Positions 7,470 through 16,542 of a stretch of DNA of 64,000 bases are shown piece by piece. Every line of letters begins with the position of its first letter. Positions within the stretch are counted from its first letter, which is position 1. The stretch lies in assembly GCA_964610505.1 (NCBI GenBank), contig CAZSXU010000007.1, positions 1 to 64,000 of the forward strand. Reading direction: 5' to 3'. The notes under the pieces are model-generated. The model saw nothing but the letters and a program-made list of their open reading frames with translations. It searched no databases and was not told the DNA's origin. The position numbers and the translations under genes were made by a program. Origin of the DNA: CAZSXU01 sp964610505 (GTDB taxonomy: Bacteria; Arandabacterota; Arandabacteria; JAGLYR01).

Positions 7470-9605
7470 TTACTTGTCTATGCCCATCTGCCAGAGCGTG
7501 AAGGCGTAGTCCAGGGCGATCTCGCGAAGGTAGTCATAGCGCCCGGACGCACCCCCATGGCCGGCGCCCATGTTGACTACGAAGAGAAGCGGGTTCTCAT
7601 CCGTCTTCAGCGCCCGCATCTTCGCCACGTATTTGGCCGGTTCCCAGTACATTACCTGGCTGTCATTGAAGGAGGTCTTCACCAACATCGCCGGATACGG
7701 CCCGGCTTTGAGATTCGTGTACGGGCAATACTGCCGGATATAGGTGTACTCGTCCTCAATGTTCGGATTCCCCCACTCCTCATACTCTCCCACGGTAAGG
7801 GGGAGCGAGGCATCGAGCATGGTGTTCAGGACGTCCACAAAAGGGACGTCCGAAATGACAGCCCGAAAGAGATCCGGTCGCATGTTGACGATGGCTCCCA
7901 TCAGGAGACCGCCCGCGCTGGCGCCCTCGACTACCAGACGGTCTTTCGCCGTGTATCCCTCATCGACCGTGTGCTCCGCCACGTCGATGAAGTCGGTGAA
8001 CGTATTGATCTTGTGATCCATCCGCCCGTCGTCATGCCAGGTTTTGCCCATCTCACCGCCGCCCCGGATATGTGCGATGGCGTACGTGACGCCGCGATCA
8101 AGCAGACTCAGCCGCCTGGATCGGAAGCGAATAGAGTAGGGCCATCCATAGGCCCCGTACCCGGTGAGATACAGGGCACCTGTGCCGTCGTGCTTGGCCC
8201 CGCGCCTGTGGACCATCGAGATGGGGATGAGCGTGCCGTCCCGAGCCGTCGCGTATAGTCGTTTCGACACGTAGTCGTTCGGATCGTAGTCTCCGAGAAC
8301 CTCGTCCTGCTTCAGGAGCTCACGGGCTCTCGAATCCATATCGTAGTCGAACACGGACTTCGGTGTGATCAGGGATTGATACTCGTAGCGGAGCGTCTTC
8401 GTGTCCCACTCGTAGTTGTCACCTGAATATGCGTTGTAGACGGGTTCGGGAAATGCCAGCCGATGCCAGTCTCCGGTGCGGAAGTCGGTGACCCGGAATT
8501 GAGGTAGACCGTTCTCACGTTCGTAGACGACGTAATGGTCTGTGAAGAGATCGAGGCCCTCCAGCATCACGTCGGCACGGTGGGGGATGATCTCCGTCCA
8601 GTTTTCTTCCTCCGGACGGTCGACCGGGAAGGACACGAGACGGAAATTCCGGCCCGTGTCGTTCACCAGCATGTAGAATCTCTCGTCGTGGTGGCCGAGG
8701 TTGCACTCCCGGTCCTGCTTGCGGGGCACAAGGACCCTCCAGTCACCTCTCGGCGTGGAGGCCGGCAGGGCGCGGACTTCCGTTGTTGTGAGGCTACCGA
8801 CGTAGAGCAGGAGATAGTCTCTGCTTCGGGTGCGTGTGACGAAGATCCGGAAGAGCTCATCGGACTCCTCGTACAACAGATCGTCCTCCTCCACTCCGAG
8901 TACGTGTCGCAGGAGCTGGTGCGGCCGTTTGGCAGGGTCTTCCGTGGTGTAGAAGAGGGTCTTGTTGTCGGAAGCCCAGACCACCGAGCGCACCTTCTCG
9001 ATCCGGTCGGGCAGAAGCCGTCCGGTACGGAGGTCCTTCACATGGAGCGTGTACTCGCGGAAACCGGTATTATCGGTGGTGTAGGCAAGGAGGTTTCCGT
9101 CGTCGCTGACTCGGTACCGGCCGATCGCCATGTATGTTTGCCCCTCGGCGAGCTCGTTCACATCCAGCGTGATCTGTTCGGGCGCGTCCAGGGATCCTCG
9201 CTTGCGACAGTAGATCTCGTACTGCTTTCCCTCCTCGGTGCGGGTGTAATAGAAGTACTCCCCCATGCGGTAGGGAACCTCGAGATCCGTTTCCTTGATC
9301 CGTGAAAGCATCTCATCGTAGAGCGTCTCCTGGAAGTGCTTCGTGTGGGCCAGGATCTCCTCGGCGTACGCATTCTCGGCCTCGAGATAGGCCGCGACTT
9401 CCGGGTTCGTCTTTTCCCGCATCCAGAAATAGTCGTCCACACGCCGGTCGCCATGGATCGTGTCAACCTTGGGCACTTTCTTGGCAATCGGGGGAGCCGA
9501 TTCGCAGAGGACCGGAGTGGCCGGAATCAGCTGAGCGCAGATCAGGATCACGAGGACAACCGGGAACAGAAGATGAGCGGACAGGTCTCTCCGGATACCG
9601 TGCAT
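7470..9605 (-). CDS. Secreted prolyl oligopeptidase-family (S9A) peptidase, oligopeptidase B-like
   Basis: A 711-residue serine peptidase. An N-terminal hydrophobic segment (about residues 10-32) suggests export, and the mature part begins with the family signature around KVDTIHGDRRVDDYFWMRE. A beta-propeller domain (about 100-430) precedes the alpha/beta-hydrolase domain. The nucleophile motif is GASAGG, and the catalytic His lies in MGAGHGGASGR near the C terminus. Oligopeptidase B cleaves peptides after basic residues. ATG 9605 is chosen because GGAGG lies 8 bases upstream; a longer frame to 9701 has an unlikely N terminus. The gene is divergent from the EF-G-like gene. Confidence 0.9.
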   Translation of the reverse strand: MHGIRRDLSAHLLFPVVLVILICAQLIPATPVLCESAPPIAKKVPKVDTIHGDRRVDDYFWMREKTNPEVAAYLEAENAYAEEILAHTKHFQETLYDEMLSRIKETDLEVPYRMGEYFYYTRTEEGKQYEIYCRKRGSLDAPEQITLDVNELAEGQTYMAIGRYRVSDDGNLLAYTTDNTGFREYTLHVKDLRTGRLLPDRIEKVRSVVWASDNKTLFYTTEDPAKRPHQLLRHVLGVEEDDLLYEESDELFRIFVTRTRSRDYLLLYVGSLTTTEVRALPASTPRGDWRVLVPRKQDRECNLGHHDERFYMLVNDTGRNFRLVSFPVDRPEEENWTEIIPHRADVMLEGLDLFTDHYVVYERENGLPQFRVTDFRTGDWHRLAFPEPVYNAYSGDNYEWDTKTLRYEYQSLITPKSVFDYDMDSRARELLKQDEVLGDYDPNDYVSKRLYATARDGTLIPISMVHRRGAKHDGTGALYLTGYGAYGWPYSIRFRSRRLSLLDRGVTYAIAHIRGGGEMGKTWHDDGRMDHKINTFTDFIDVAEHTVDEGYTAKDRLVVEGASAGGLLMGAIVNMRPDLFRAVISDVPFVDVLNTMLDASLPLTVGEYEEWGNPNIEDEYTYIRQYCPYTNLKAGPYPAMLVKTSFNDSQVMYWEPAKYVAKMRALKTDENPLLFVVNMGAGHGGASGRYDYLREIALDYAFTLWQMGIDK

Positions 9606-9770
9606 GGGCGGTTTCCTCCAGGCGTAGGACCAGCATCGAGTAGCGTGGGGTGGGAGCATGGAGACAGTGTACCTGAAGGGGTGAGGTCCGGAAAGGCCCA
9701 AGATGAAATTTCAGAGGGGGAAGTCGAGTCAGCGGCAAACCGAGGCCGGTTTTCGGGATGCAAAAGGATA

Positions 9771-9799
9771 TTGACAGTTGATGCGTTGTCTGCTACCTT
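9771..9799 (+). promoter_or_regulatory. Sigma70-type promoter of the EF-G-like gene
   Basis: TTGACA (9771-9776) and TACCTT (9794-9799) with a 17-base spacer lie 66 bases before the TTG start at 9865. It is in the divergent region between the oligopeptidase and the GTPase gene. Confidence 0.6.
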
Positions 9800-9864
9800 G
9801 CAAGATTAGTCGAATTGTGTGGGGTCGGGTGGAAATCGATGACCGGTGAAGGAGGATCCGTATC

Positions 9865-11952
9865 TTGAAGGACTACGAACCCAAGGACATTCGAAACGCA
9901 GTACTTGTTGGTCATAGCGGCGTTGGAAAAACGTCTATCCTGGATGCCATGCTCTACAGCGCCAAGATGTCGAACCGACTGGGGAAGGTGGACGACGGCA
10001 CGTCGCTTCTCGATTACGCACCGGACGAAATCGAGCGGAAGGTGACGATCAATCTCGCTCTTACGCACATGGAGTGGGCCGGCTGCAAGCTCAACATCAT
10101 CGATACGCCCGGGTACAGTGATTTCTACGGCGATACGCGCGCGGGAATTCGGGTTGCCGACGCTGCCGTGATCGTCGTTCGCGCCGACGGCGGCGTGGAG
10201 GTCGGCGCCGAGCTCAACTGGCAGCAGGTGGAGCGGAATGAGCATCCGGCGATGTTTGTGATCTCGCGAATGGACAAGGAGCAGGCCGACTTCGAGGCCG
10301 CCCTGAAGTCGATTCAGGACAGGATCTGTCCCCAGGCGGTGCCGATCTGCATCCCGTGGGGACAGGCGGAGAGCTTCGTGGGGGTCATCGACGTCCTGGC
10401 CAACAAGGCCTACCGCTACGGAGACAAGGATGACGGTTCCTTCACCGAAGAGGCCGTGCCCGAGGAATTCTCCGGCCGCGTCGAAAGCTATCGGGGCCAG
10501 GTGTACGACCGCGTCGCCGAATCCGACGATCAGCTTCTGGAGAAGTACCTCGAGTCGGGCGAGCTGTCCCTTGAGGAAGTGCTGGCGGGTCTGCGGGGAG
10601 CCGTGGTCCAGCGCACACTGTTTCCCGTGTATTGTGCGGCGGGAACGTCCAATCGGGGTGTTCGCCAGGTCATGGGCGGGATTGCGAAGCTTCTGCCCTC
10701 GCCCGTTGACCGGGCCCCGGTGATCGCGCACAAGCCCGGAAGCGAGGATCCAATCGAGCTGGAGCCCTCTTCGTCGGGACCGCTGGCCTGTTTCGTGTTC
10801 AAGACCATCTCCGAGCCCCACGTCGGAGAGTTATCTCTCTTCCGGGTCTACTCGGGAGCGTTCGAGACCGGAGTGGAGATCTACAACCATTCGAAGGGAT
10901 CCTCGGAGAAGACCGGCCAGATTCACGCCGTGGTGGGTAAGGACAGGAAGGAAGTCAATAAGGTGGTCGCGGGGGATTTCGGAGCGGCGGTGAAGCTGAA
11001 GAATACGAAGACCGGAGATACTTTGGGTGTTCAGAGAACCCCCCTGTTGCTGGACGGTATTGATTTCCCGAAGCCCGTGATGGAGACGGCCATTCGGGCC
11101 ACGGCCAAGGGCGAGGAAGAAAAGATCGCCGGTGGTTTGGCCAGATTGCGGGAAGAGGATCCGACCTTCATGCTCACGGTGGATCCCGATCTCCACCAGA
11201 CGATTATCGCCGGTCTCGGGGAGCTCCATCTCGAAGTGCTGACCAAGCGCCTTAAGGAACGGTTCGGCGTGGGTGTGGAATTGGTGAAACCCAGAATCCC
11301 GTTCCGGGAGACGGTCAAGGGATCGGCTCGAGTGCAGGGCAAGTACAAGAAGCAGACAGGCGGGCGGGGACAATACGGAGACGTCTGGCTCAAGCTCGAA
11401 CCGCAGGCCCGGGGCGACGGCTATGAGTTTGTCAATGCCATCGTGGGCGGTGCGGTTCCCGGCAAGTTCATCCCCGCCGTCGAGAAGGGGCTCAACGAAG
11501 CCATCAAGACGGGTCCTCTCGCGGGATGCCCCGTTGTGGACCTCAAGATCACGCTGGATGACGGTTCGTACCACAACGTGGATTCATCGGAGAACTCGTT
11601 CAAGGTGGCCGGTTCGATGGCTTTCCGCAAGGGATTCCAGGAAGCCCAACCTTTCCTGCTGGAACCCATCTATCGGGTGACGGTCCGCGTGCCCGAAGAT
11701 TTCATGGGAGACGTGATGGGTGACCTGAGCAGCCGGCGAGGGAAGATCCAGGGAATGGACGCCGAGGGCAACTTCCAGGTAGTCCGGGCGCTGGTGCCGC
11801 TTGCCGAACTCTATCGCTACTCCACCCATCTGCGGTCGATGACCCAGGGCCGAGGTGTCCACGAGCAGGAATTCTCGCATTATGAGGAGCTGCCGAGGGA
11901 GCAGGCGGAGAAGGTGATTGAGGAACACAAGGCCGAGAAGGAAGCTGTCTAG
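9865..11952 (+). CDS. EF-G-like translational GTPase (EF-G type II family)
   Basis: A 695-residue protein with the full EF-G architecture: GTPase domain (G1 GHSGVGKTS at about residue 12, G3 DTPGYSDF), domain 2, domain III, domain IV (KYKKQTGGRGQYGDV) and a C-terminal domain V (YRVTVRVPEDFMGDVMGDLSSRRG). The G4 motif reads SRMD instead of NKMD, and the sequence matches the EF-G-like group that sits beside true EF-G in many genomes. Start is TTG 9865, with AAGGAGGA 8 bases upstream. The other str and rpl genes that usually accompany fusA are absent here, so this is probably the second, specialised factor rather than the main translocase. Confidence 0.85.
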   Translation: MKDYEPKDIRNAVLVGHSGVGKTSILDAMLYSAKMSNRLGKVDDGTSLLDYAPDEIERKVTINLALTHMEWAGCKLNIIDTPGYSDFYGDTRAGIRVADAAVIVVRADGGVEVGAELNWQQVERNEHPAMFVISRMDKEQADFEAALKSIQDRICPQAVPICIPWGQAESFVGVIDVLANKAYRYGDKDDGSFTEEAVPEEFSGRVESYRGQVYDRVAESDDQLLEKYLESGELSLEEVLAGLRGAVVQRTLFPVYCAAGTSNRGVRQVMGGIAKLLPSPVDRAPVIAHKPGSEDPIELEPSSSGPLACFVFKTISEPHVGELSLFRVYSGAFETGVEIYNHSKGSSEKTGQIHAVVGKDRKEVNKVVAGDFGAAVKLKNTKTGDTLGVQRTPLLLDGIDFPKPVMETAIRATAKGEEEKIAGGLARLREEDPTFMLTVDPDLHQTIIAGLGELHLEVLTKRLKERFGVGVELVKPRIPFRETVKGSARVQGKYKKQTGGRGQYGDVWLKLEPQARGDGYEFVNAIVGGAVPGKFIPAVEKGLNEAIKTGPLAGCPVVDLKITLDDGSYHNVDSSENSFKVAGSMAFRKGFQEAQPFLLEPIYRVTVRVPEDFMGDVMGDLSSRRGKIQGMDAEGNFQVVRALVPLAELYRYSTHLRSMTQGRGVHEQEFSHYEELPREQAEKVIEEHKAEKEAV

Positions 11953-11978
11953 TACGCTGTGAAGACGATCCATGATGC

Positions 11979-12007
11979 GCGCGGCATCTTAGTTCGAGAT
12001 GCCGCGC
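11979..12007 (+). terminator. Terminator-like hairpin after the EF-G-like gene
   Basis: An 11-bp perfect stem (GCGCGGCATCT with AGATGCCGCGC) closes a 7-base loop, 27 bases after the stop codon. The T-run afterwards is weak (GTGCTCTTAT), so termination efficiency is uncertain. Confidence 0.55.
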
Positions 12008-12038
12008 GTGCTCTTATGCCCTGACGTCGAGGTTTTCA

Positions 12039-12953
12039 ATGCTGTCACTCTCCACCTGCTGGCGTGCGAAATCGGGACTGAGTGGAACCGACATCGTCGA
12101 TCTCTTTCGGAGCCGGGGTTTCCGGGAGATGGAGGTCGAGTACCGCCTGAATATGGCGCAGGTCAATGAGATCGAGCGAGCGGTGGAGGTGGGGAAGATT
12201 CGTGTGACCTCTCTCCATAACTATGTTCCGAGGATTCCGGGAGAGGGGCTCGCAACCGACGGCGGCGACCGGTTCCTGCTCTCCTCGCTGGTTGAGAGCG
12301 AGCGGACCGAAGCGGTCCGGAAGACGTGCAGGACCCTGGAGTGGGCCGAGCGGCTGGGTGCCGGAGCCGTGGTGCTTCATCTGGGGCGCGTGGAGGGCAG
12401 AGTGTCCCAGCGGCCTCTTCTTGACCTTTTTCGAGCGGGTCACGGAGCCTCGGACGAAGCGGACAACATTCGCAGGGACCTCATTGAACGGAGGGCCCGG
12501 GAGGCCGGGCCCTACGTTGCACAGGTGATGGAGAGCATCCGCGACATTGAGAAGCGTGCCGCGGACATGGGGCTGCGTATTGGCCTTGAGAACCGCTACT
12601 ACTACCGGCAGATCCCTTCGCCGGACGAGCTGAAGATGTTTCTTTCGGAGACGAATCCGGACGTCGTCGGCTACTGGCATGATGTGGGCCACGGGAAGGT
12701 GATGGAGGCCCTGGGACTCAGGGGAAACCTGGAGCACCTCGAGCAGTGCGGAGACCGCCTGATCGGCATCCACTTCCACGATATCACCGGCGTGGACGAT
12801 CACTCCGCTCCGGGAACCGGCGAGTTCGATTTCGAGGTCCTCCGTCCGTGGCTTCGACCCGACGTGCTTCGAGTGATGGAACTCCATCCCCGCGTGACGG
12901 AGGAAGAGGTCGTTCGGGGCCGTGAATACCTCGAGTCGAGCGCGTTCGTCTGA
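12039..12953 (+). CDS. Sugar phosphate isomerase/epimerase-family TIM-barrel protein
   Basis: A 304-residue protein of the xylose-isomerase-like TIM barrel (AP endonuclease 2) superfamily. Visible metal-binding stretches include VVLHLGRVEG, IGLENRYYY, VGYWHDVGHG and IGIHFHDITG, ending with VMELHPRVTEEEV. In this superfamily, His/Glu/Asp residues at these positions bind a divalent metal. The substrate cannot be told from sequence. It is separated from the EF-G-like gene by a hairpin, so it may be transcribed alone. A second, distant member of the same superfamily lies at 31095-31991. Confidence 0.8.
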   Translation: MLSLSTCWRAKSGLSGTDIVDLFRSRGFREMEVEYRLNMAQVNEIERAVEVGKIRVTSLHNYVPRIPGEGLATDGGDRFLLSSLVESERTEAVRKTCRTLEWAERLGAGAVVLHLGRVEGRVSQRPLLDLFRAGHGASDEADNIRRDLIERRAREAGPYVAQVMESIRDIEKRAADMGLRIGLENRYYYRQIPSPDELKMFLSETNPDVVGYWHDVGHGKVMEALGLRGNLEHLEQCGDRLIGIHFHDITGVDDHSAPGTGEFDFEVLRPWLRPDVLRVMELHPRVTEEEVVRGREYLESSAFV

Positions 12954-13155
12954 TATTTGGGAGCGGGGCAGGGAACCGGATCCGACGGCGAGAGCGTGAG
13001 ACGCCCGTGTAGCCAGACAGCGCCGGCACGTCACCGCCCGTCCGGGGTCTGTCGAAGGACACACCGCAGTTCGCCCGCCCCGCAATGTCATGCGGCCGGA
13101 CGACACACGAGTCAGCGATTGCGGCCCCGGGGTCCTCGTGCCCGATCCTTTTCCC

Positions 13156-13184
13156 TTGCAGACCCCGGCCGTCCATGCTAGATT
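13156..13184 (+). promoter_or_regulatory. Promoter of the yebC-ruv operon
   Basis: TTGCAG (13156-13161) and TAGATT (13179-13184) are spaced by 17 bases, 65 bases before the yebC start. The rest of the 295-base gap before yebC shows no gene. Confidence 0.55.
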
Positions 13185-13248
13185 CTGTAACTGGTGTAAT
13201 GGCACTTGAGTCATCCACTTCCTTTGCTCCGAAGGAGAACGAGAGCGA

Positions 13249-14004
13249 ATGTCCGGTCATTCAAAATGGGCGACCATCAGGCGCAAGAAGGAGAGGGTCG
13301 ACGCGGCCCGGGGGCGAATCTTCACCAAACTGATTCGCGAGCTCACCGTGGCGGCGAGGGCCGGTGGAGGGGATCCGGTCTCGAACATCCGTCTCAGAAC
13401 CGCTATCCAGGCGGCCAAAGACGCCAACATGCCCCAGGCCAACATCGACAAGGCCATCAAGCGAGGAACGGGTGAACTCCCGGGGGTCAACTATGAGGAA
13501 GGCACTCTGGAGGCCTACGCTCCGGGCGGCATTGCACTTCTGATCGAGATTCTGACCGACAACAGGAATCGAACAACCTCCGAAGTCCGGCACATCCTGA
13601 CCAAGAACGGGGGGCGGATGGCGGACGCGGGAAGTGTCGCCTGGATGTTCAAACAGAGGGGCGTCATCACGATCGACAAGGGCAAGGTGGATGAGGAGAC
13701 CGTGATGGACGCTGCCCTTGAATTCGGGGCGGATGATGTCGGCGGGGAAGCGAGTTTCTTCGAGGTGACCACGACGACGGCCGCTTTCGAGGGGGTCCGA
13801 GACGGGCTGAGGGAGAAAGGCATCGACTACGCCGAAGCGCAGCTGGTGAAGGTGCCCCAGAATACGGTCACGCTCGAGGAAAAGGACGCCGGAAAGGTCG
13901 TCAGAATCATCGGGGCCCTCGAGGAACATGACGACGTCCAGGACGTGTTTTCCAACTTCGATGCACCGCTCGACCTTATGGAACGCCTGATGTCCGAGGC
14001 ATAG
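13249..14004 (+). CDS. yebC: YebC/PmpR-family regulatory protein
   Basis: A 251-residue protein of normal family length, with the hallmark N terminus SGHSKWATIRRKKERVDAAR and the later motif NRNRTTSEVRHILTKNGG. YebC-family proteins are cytoplasmic. They have been described as DNA-binding regulators and, more recently, as factors that help ribosomes on difficult (proline-rich) stretches. The gene heads the Holliday-junction cluster yebC-ruvC-ruvA-ruvB, a very common arrangement. GAAGGAG upstream supports the ATG. Confidence 0.95.
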   Translation: MSGHSKWATIRRKKERVDAARGRIFTKLIRELTVAARAGGGDPVSNIRLRTAIQAAKDANMPQANIDKAIKRGTGELPGVNYEEGTLEAYAPGGIALLIEILTDNRNRTTSEVRHILTKNGGRMADAGSVAWMFKQRGVITIDKGKVDEETVMDAALEFGADDVGGEASFFEVTTTTAAFEGVRDGLREKGIDYAEAQLVKVPQNTVTLEEKDAGKVVRIIGALEEHDDVQDVFSNFDAPLDLMERLMSEA

Positions 14005-14036
14005 CCCTCCACTCGACAAGCGACAGGCGACGCGCG

Positions 14037-14570
14037 ATGAAGATCCTTGGACTCGACCCAGGTTCGATGGTGACGGGATACGGCGTCGTCGAGGTTGACG
14101 GCCCAAGAGTGACTTTCGTGACCGGCGGCGGGATTCGGCCTCGTGCGCGCGCGTTTCCTGAGCGCCTGACCCAGATTGCGGAGCGCCTGGCCGAAATACT
14201 CGTCCGCGAGAAGCCCGACGTCGTGGTGGTCGAAGATGTGTTCAATGCGAGGAACGTCAAGTCGGCCTTCAAGATCGCGCATGTCCGGGGAGCGCTTCTG
14301 CTGGTGTGTGCCCAGGCCGATGTGAGAATCGCCGAGTACTCGCCGGCGGAGATCAAGAAGGCAGTCGTAGGAAACGGCTCGGCGGCGAAGGAACAGGTGC
14401 AGTTCATGGTCAAGCATCTGCTCGGGCTGGAGGAGGCACCGCCGGCGGACGAATCGGACGCCCTGGCTGCTGCGATTTGTCATTCGCAGCGGGTCGGAGT
14501 GAAGGGACAAACGGGCGAATCGGCGAGTGGGCGAGTGGGCGAGAAAGCCACAGAGTACCGTCTCCCCTGA
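14037..14570 (+). CDS. ruvC: Holliday junction resolvase RuvC
   Basis: A 177-residue RuvC with acidic active-site residues visible in LGLDPGS (Asp7), VVVVEDVF (Glu) and ADESDALAAAICH (two Asp). These match the four catalytic carboxylates that bind two Mg ions and cut four-way junctions symmetrically. The family core ends near residue 155. The last 20 residues are a hydrophilic tail rich in Gly, Ser and Glu. It sits between yebC and ruvA in one operon. Confidence 0.96.
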   Translation: MKILGLDPGSMVTGYGVVEVDGPRVTFVTGGGIRPRARAFPERLTQIAERLAEILVREKPDVVVVEDVFNARNVKSAFKIAHVRGALLLVCAQADVRIAEYSPAEIKKAVVGNGSAAKEQVQFMVKHLLGLEEAPPADESDALAAAICHSQRVGVKGQTGESASGRVGEKATEYRLP

Positions 14571-14606
14571 TCTGCAGGAGGGGATTCCCGTCCCCGGAGG
14601 TTGACG

Positions 14607-15245
14607 TTGATCTGGCGAGTAAGGGGCAAGATCCTTGACAAAGGCCCGTCGCACCTGGTGGTCGACGTGGGGGGAATCGGTTTCCTGGTTCACACGCCGG
14701 TGAGCTCCTTCGATCGCTTCGGCGGCGAGGGAGATGACGTGGATCTCCTCACGTATCTCCATGTTCGCGAAGACGCCATGGATCTGTACGGATTCGCGGA
14801 GGAGGGCCAGCGGCGGCTCTTCCGAATGCTGCTCGCCGTGTCGGGTATCGGTCCCCGATCGGCTCTGGGAATTCTCTCGGGCATGGGCACCGAGGCGCTG
14901 CAGACGGCCATTCTGGGCGCCGATGTGGCGACGCTCACTCGGATTCCGGGCGTTGGTCGCAAGACCGCGCAGCGGATCGTCGTGGAACTGAAGGGTCCCC
15001 TGTCGGAGGGGCCCGGAGCCGGGCTGTTCGCCGCCGGTGGCGAGGACGACCGCCTGGGAGGCGCCGTGGAGGCCCTTGTGGCCCTGGGGTTCCGCAGATC
15101 GGAAGCGTACCGTTCTGCAGCCAATGTCATTCGGGGCGGTGCGGATGTGTCCCTGGAAGAGGTTGTGAAGCAGGTGCTTGCGGATTCCATGGCAAGACCC
15201 CACAGTAGCACCGCAGGGGAAGCCAAAACCGAGGTTGGGAAATGA
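14607..15245 (+). CDS. ruvA: Holliday junction branch migration protein RuvA
   Basis: A 212-residue RuvA. It has an OB-fold N domain, tandem helix-hairpin-helix motifs (LLAVSGIGPRSALGIL and LTRIPGVGRKTAQRIVVEL) and a C-terminal helical domain that contacts RuvB. TTG 14607 gives the canonical N terminus MIWRVRGK and has CCGGAGG 6 bases upstream; the TTG at 14601 directly abuts that site. The stop overlaps the ruvB start (ATGA), so the two subunits are translationally coupled. Confidence 0.95.
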   Translation: MIWRVRGKILDKGPSHLVVDVGGIGFLVHTPVSSFDRFGGEGDDVDLLTYLHVREDAMDLYGFAEEGQRRLFRMLLAVSGIGPRSALGILSGMGTEALQTAILGADVATLTRIPGVGRKTAQRIVVELKGPLSEGPGAGLFAAGGEDDRLGGAVEALVALGFRRSEAYRSAANVIRGGADVSLEEVVKQVLADSMARPHSSTAGEAKTEVGK

Positions 15246-16264
15246 CGGAGCGTTCCAGAGTTACGGATCCCCATCCGGCTGCAGAGGAAGCCGAGCTCGA
15301 TCTTACGCTTCGGCCTCGGCACCTGGATGAGTTCGTCGGCCAACCGCGCCTCAAGGAGAACTTGAGGATCTTCGTAGAAGCCGCCACGAAGCGCGGGGAG
15401 GCGCTGGATCACGTCCTGCTCTGCGGTCCCCCGGGTCTGGGCAAGACGACGCTGGCACACATCGTGGCGCGGGAGCTGGGAGTCGATATCACCTGCACGT
15501 CGGGTCCCGTTCTGGAAAGGCCGGCGGATCTGGCGGGAATGCTGACCAACCTGCCCCGGCGGGCCGTACTCTTCATCGATGAGATCCATCGTCTGAGCCA
15601 TGTCATCGAGGAGTATCTGTATCCGGCGATGGAGGAGTTCGAACTGGACATTATGATCGATCGCGGTCCGGCCGCCCGCTCGGTCAAGCTCTCTCTTCAG
15701 AACTTCACCCTGATCGGCGCCACGACGCGCGCGGGCATGATTACCTCGCCGCTCCGGGCGCGGTTCGGGGTGCACTTCCGGCTCGGGTTCTACGGTTCCG
15801 AGGACCTCTATCAGATTGTCCTGCGCTCAGCGCGCATTCTCGGTTTGGACGTGGACGAACACGGGGCGAGAGAAATCGCCCGCCGGTCGCGCGGTACACC
15901 CCGAATCGCCAATCGTCTCCTCCGAAGAGTTCGGGACTTCGCGGACGTCGAAGGAGACGGGCGGGTGACGCTTGACCTGGCGCGCTCGGCGCTGGATCGG
16001 CTGGACGTCGACGAGCAGGGTCTGGATCTGATGGACATGTCCATCCTCGAGACGATCGTCCATAAGTTCGGCGGAGGGCCGGTCGGCCTCAACAGCCTTG
16101 CCGTGGCGGTTGGGGAAGAGGCCGATACCATCGAAGAGGTGTACGAGCCCTTCCTCGTCCAGGAGGGCTACATCCAGCGAACGGCCCGCGGTCGAGAAGC
16201 CACCGGGCGGGCGTATGAGCACCTGAAGGTCAAGGGCAAGGAGACGCAACCGAAGCTCTTCTAG
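15242..16264 (+). CDS. ruvB: Holliday junction branch migration ATPase RuvB
   Basis: A 340-residue AAA+ motor. Walker A is GPPGLGKTTLAH, Walker B is LFIDEIHRL, sensor 1 lies in IGATTRAGM, and an arginine finger follows in SPLRARFG. A C-terminal winged helix ends with EPFLVQEGYIQRTARGR. With RuvA it drives branch migration before RuvC cleavage. Normal length. Confidence 0.97.
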   Translation: MTERSRVTDPHPAAEEAELDLTLRPRHLDEFVGQPRLKENLRIFVEAATKRGEALDHVLLCGPPGLGKTTLAHIVARELGVDITCTSGPVLERPADLAGMLTNLPRRAVLFIDEIHRLSHVIEEYLYPAMEEFELDIMIDRGPAARSVKLSLQNFTLIGATTRAGMITSPLRARFGVHFRLGFYGSEDLYQIVLRSARILGLDVDEHGAREIARRSRGTPRIANRLLRRVRDFADVEGDGRVTLDLARSALDRLDVDEQGLDLMDMSILETIVHKFGGGPVGLNSLAVAVGEEADTIEEVYEPFLVQEGYIQRTARGREATGRAYEHLKVKGKETQPKLF

Positions 16265-16273
16265 GTCCGCGCG

Positions 16274-16498
16274 ATGAACGGGCTCGTTTCACTGGGAAAG
16301 ATCCTGATCGCCGTGGGAATTCTGTCGATTCTCCTCGGCGCGCTCTTGGTGTTGGGCAAGCATATTCCCTTTCTGGGACGACTGCCCGGAGATTTTACAT
16401 TCGAGAGGAAAGGCGTCCACGTATTTTTCCCCCTGGCGACCTGCCTCGTGATCAGTGTCGTTCTGACCGTTCTACTGAATTTGATATTCAGACGATAG
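16274..16498 (+). CDS. DUF2905-family small membrane protein
   Basis: A 74-residue protein with two hydrophobic helices (about residues 9-30 and 50-71) flanking the conserved loop IPFLGRLPGDFTFERKG. This is the DUF2905 signature. Members are often found between ruvB and queA, as here. Function unknown. Nine bases separate it from ruvB, so it is part of the operon. Confidence 0.85.
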   Translation: MNGLVSLGKILIAVGILSILLGALLVLGKHIPFLGRLPGDFTFERKGVHVFFPLATCLVISVVLTVLLNLIFRR

Positions 16499-16542
16499 AT
16501 CGGCGCCTCGAGTGCCGAGTGGCCCGGAGGTCTCTTCTCCGC

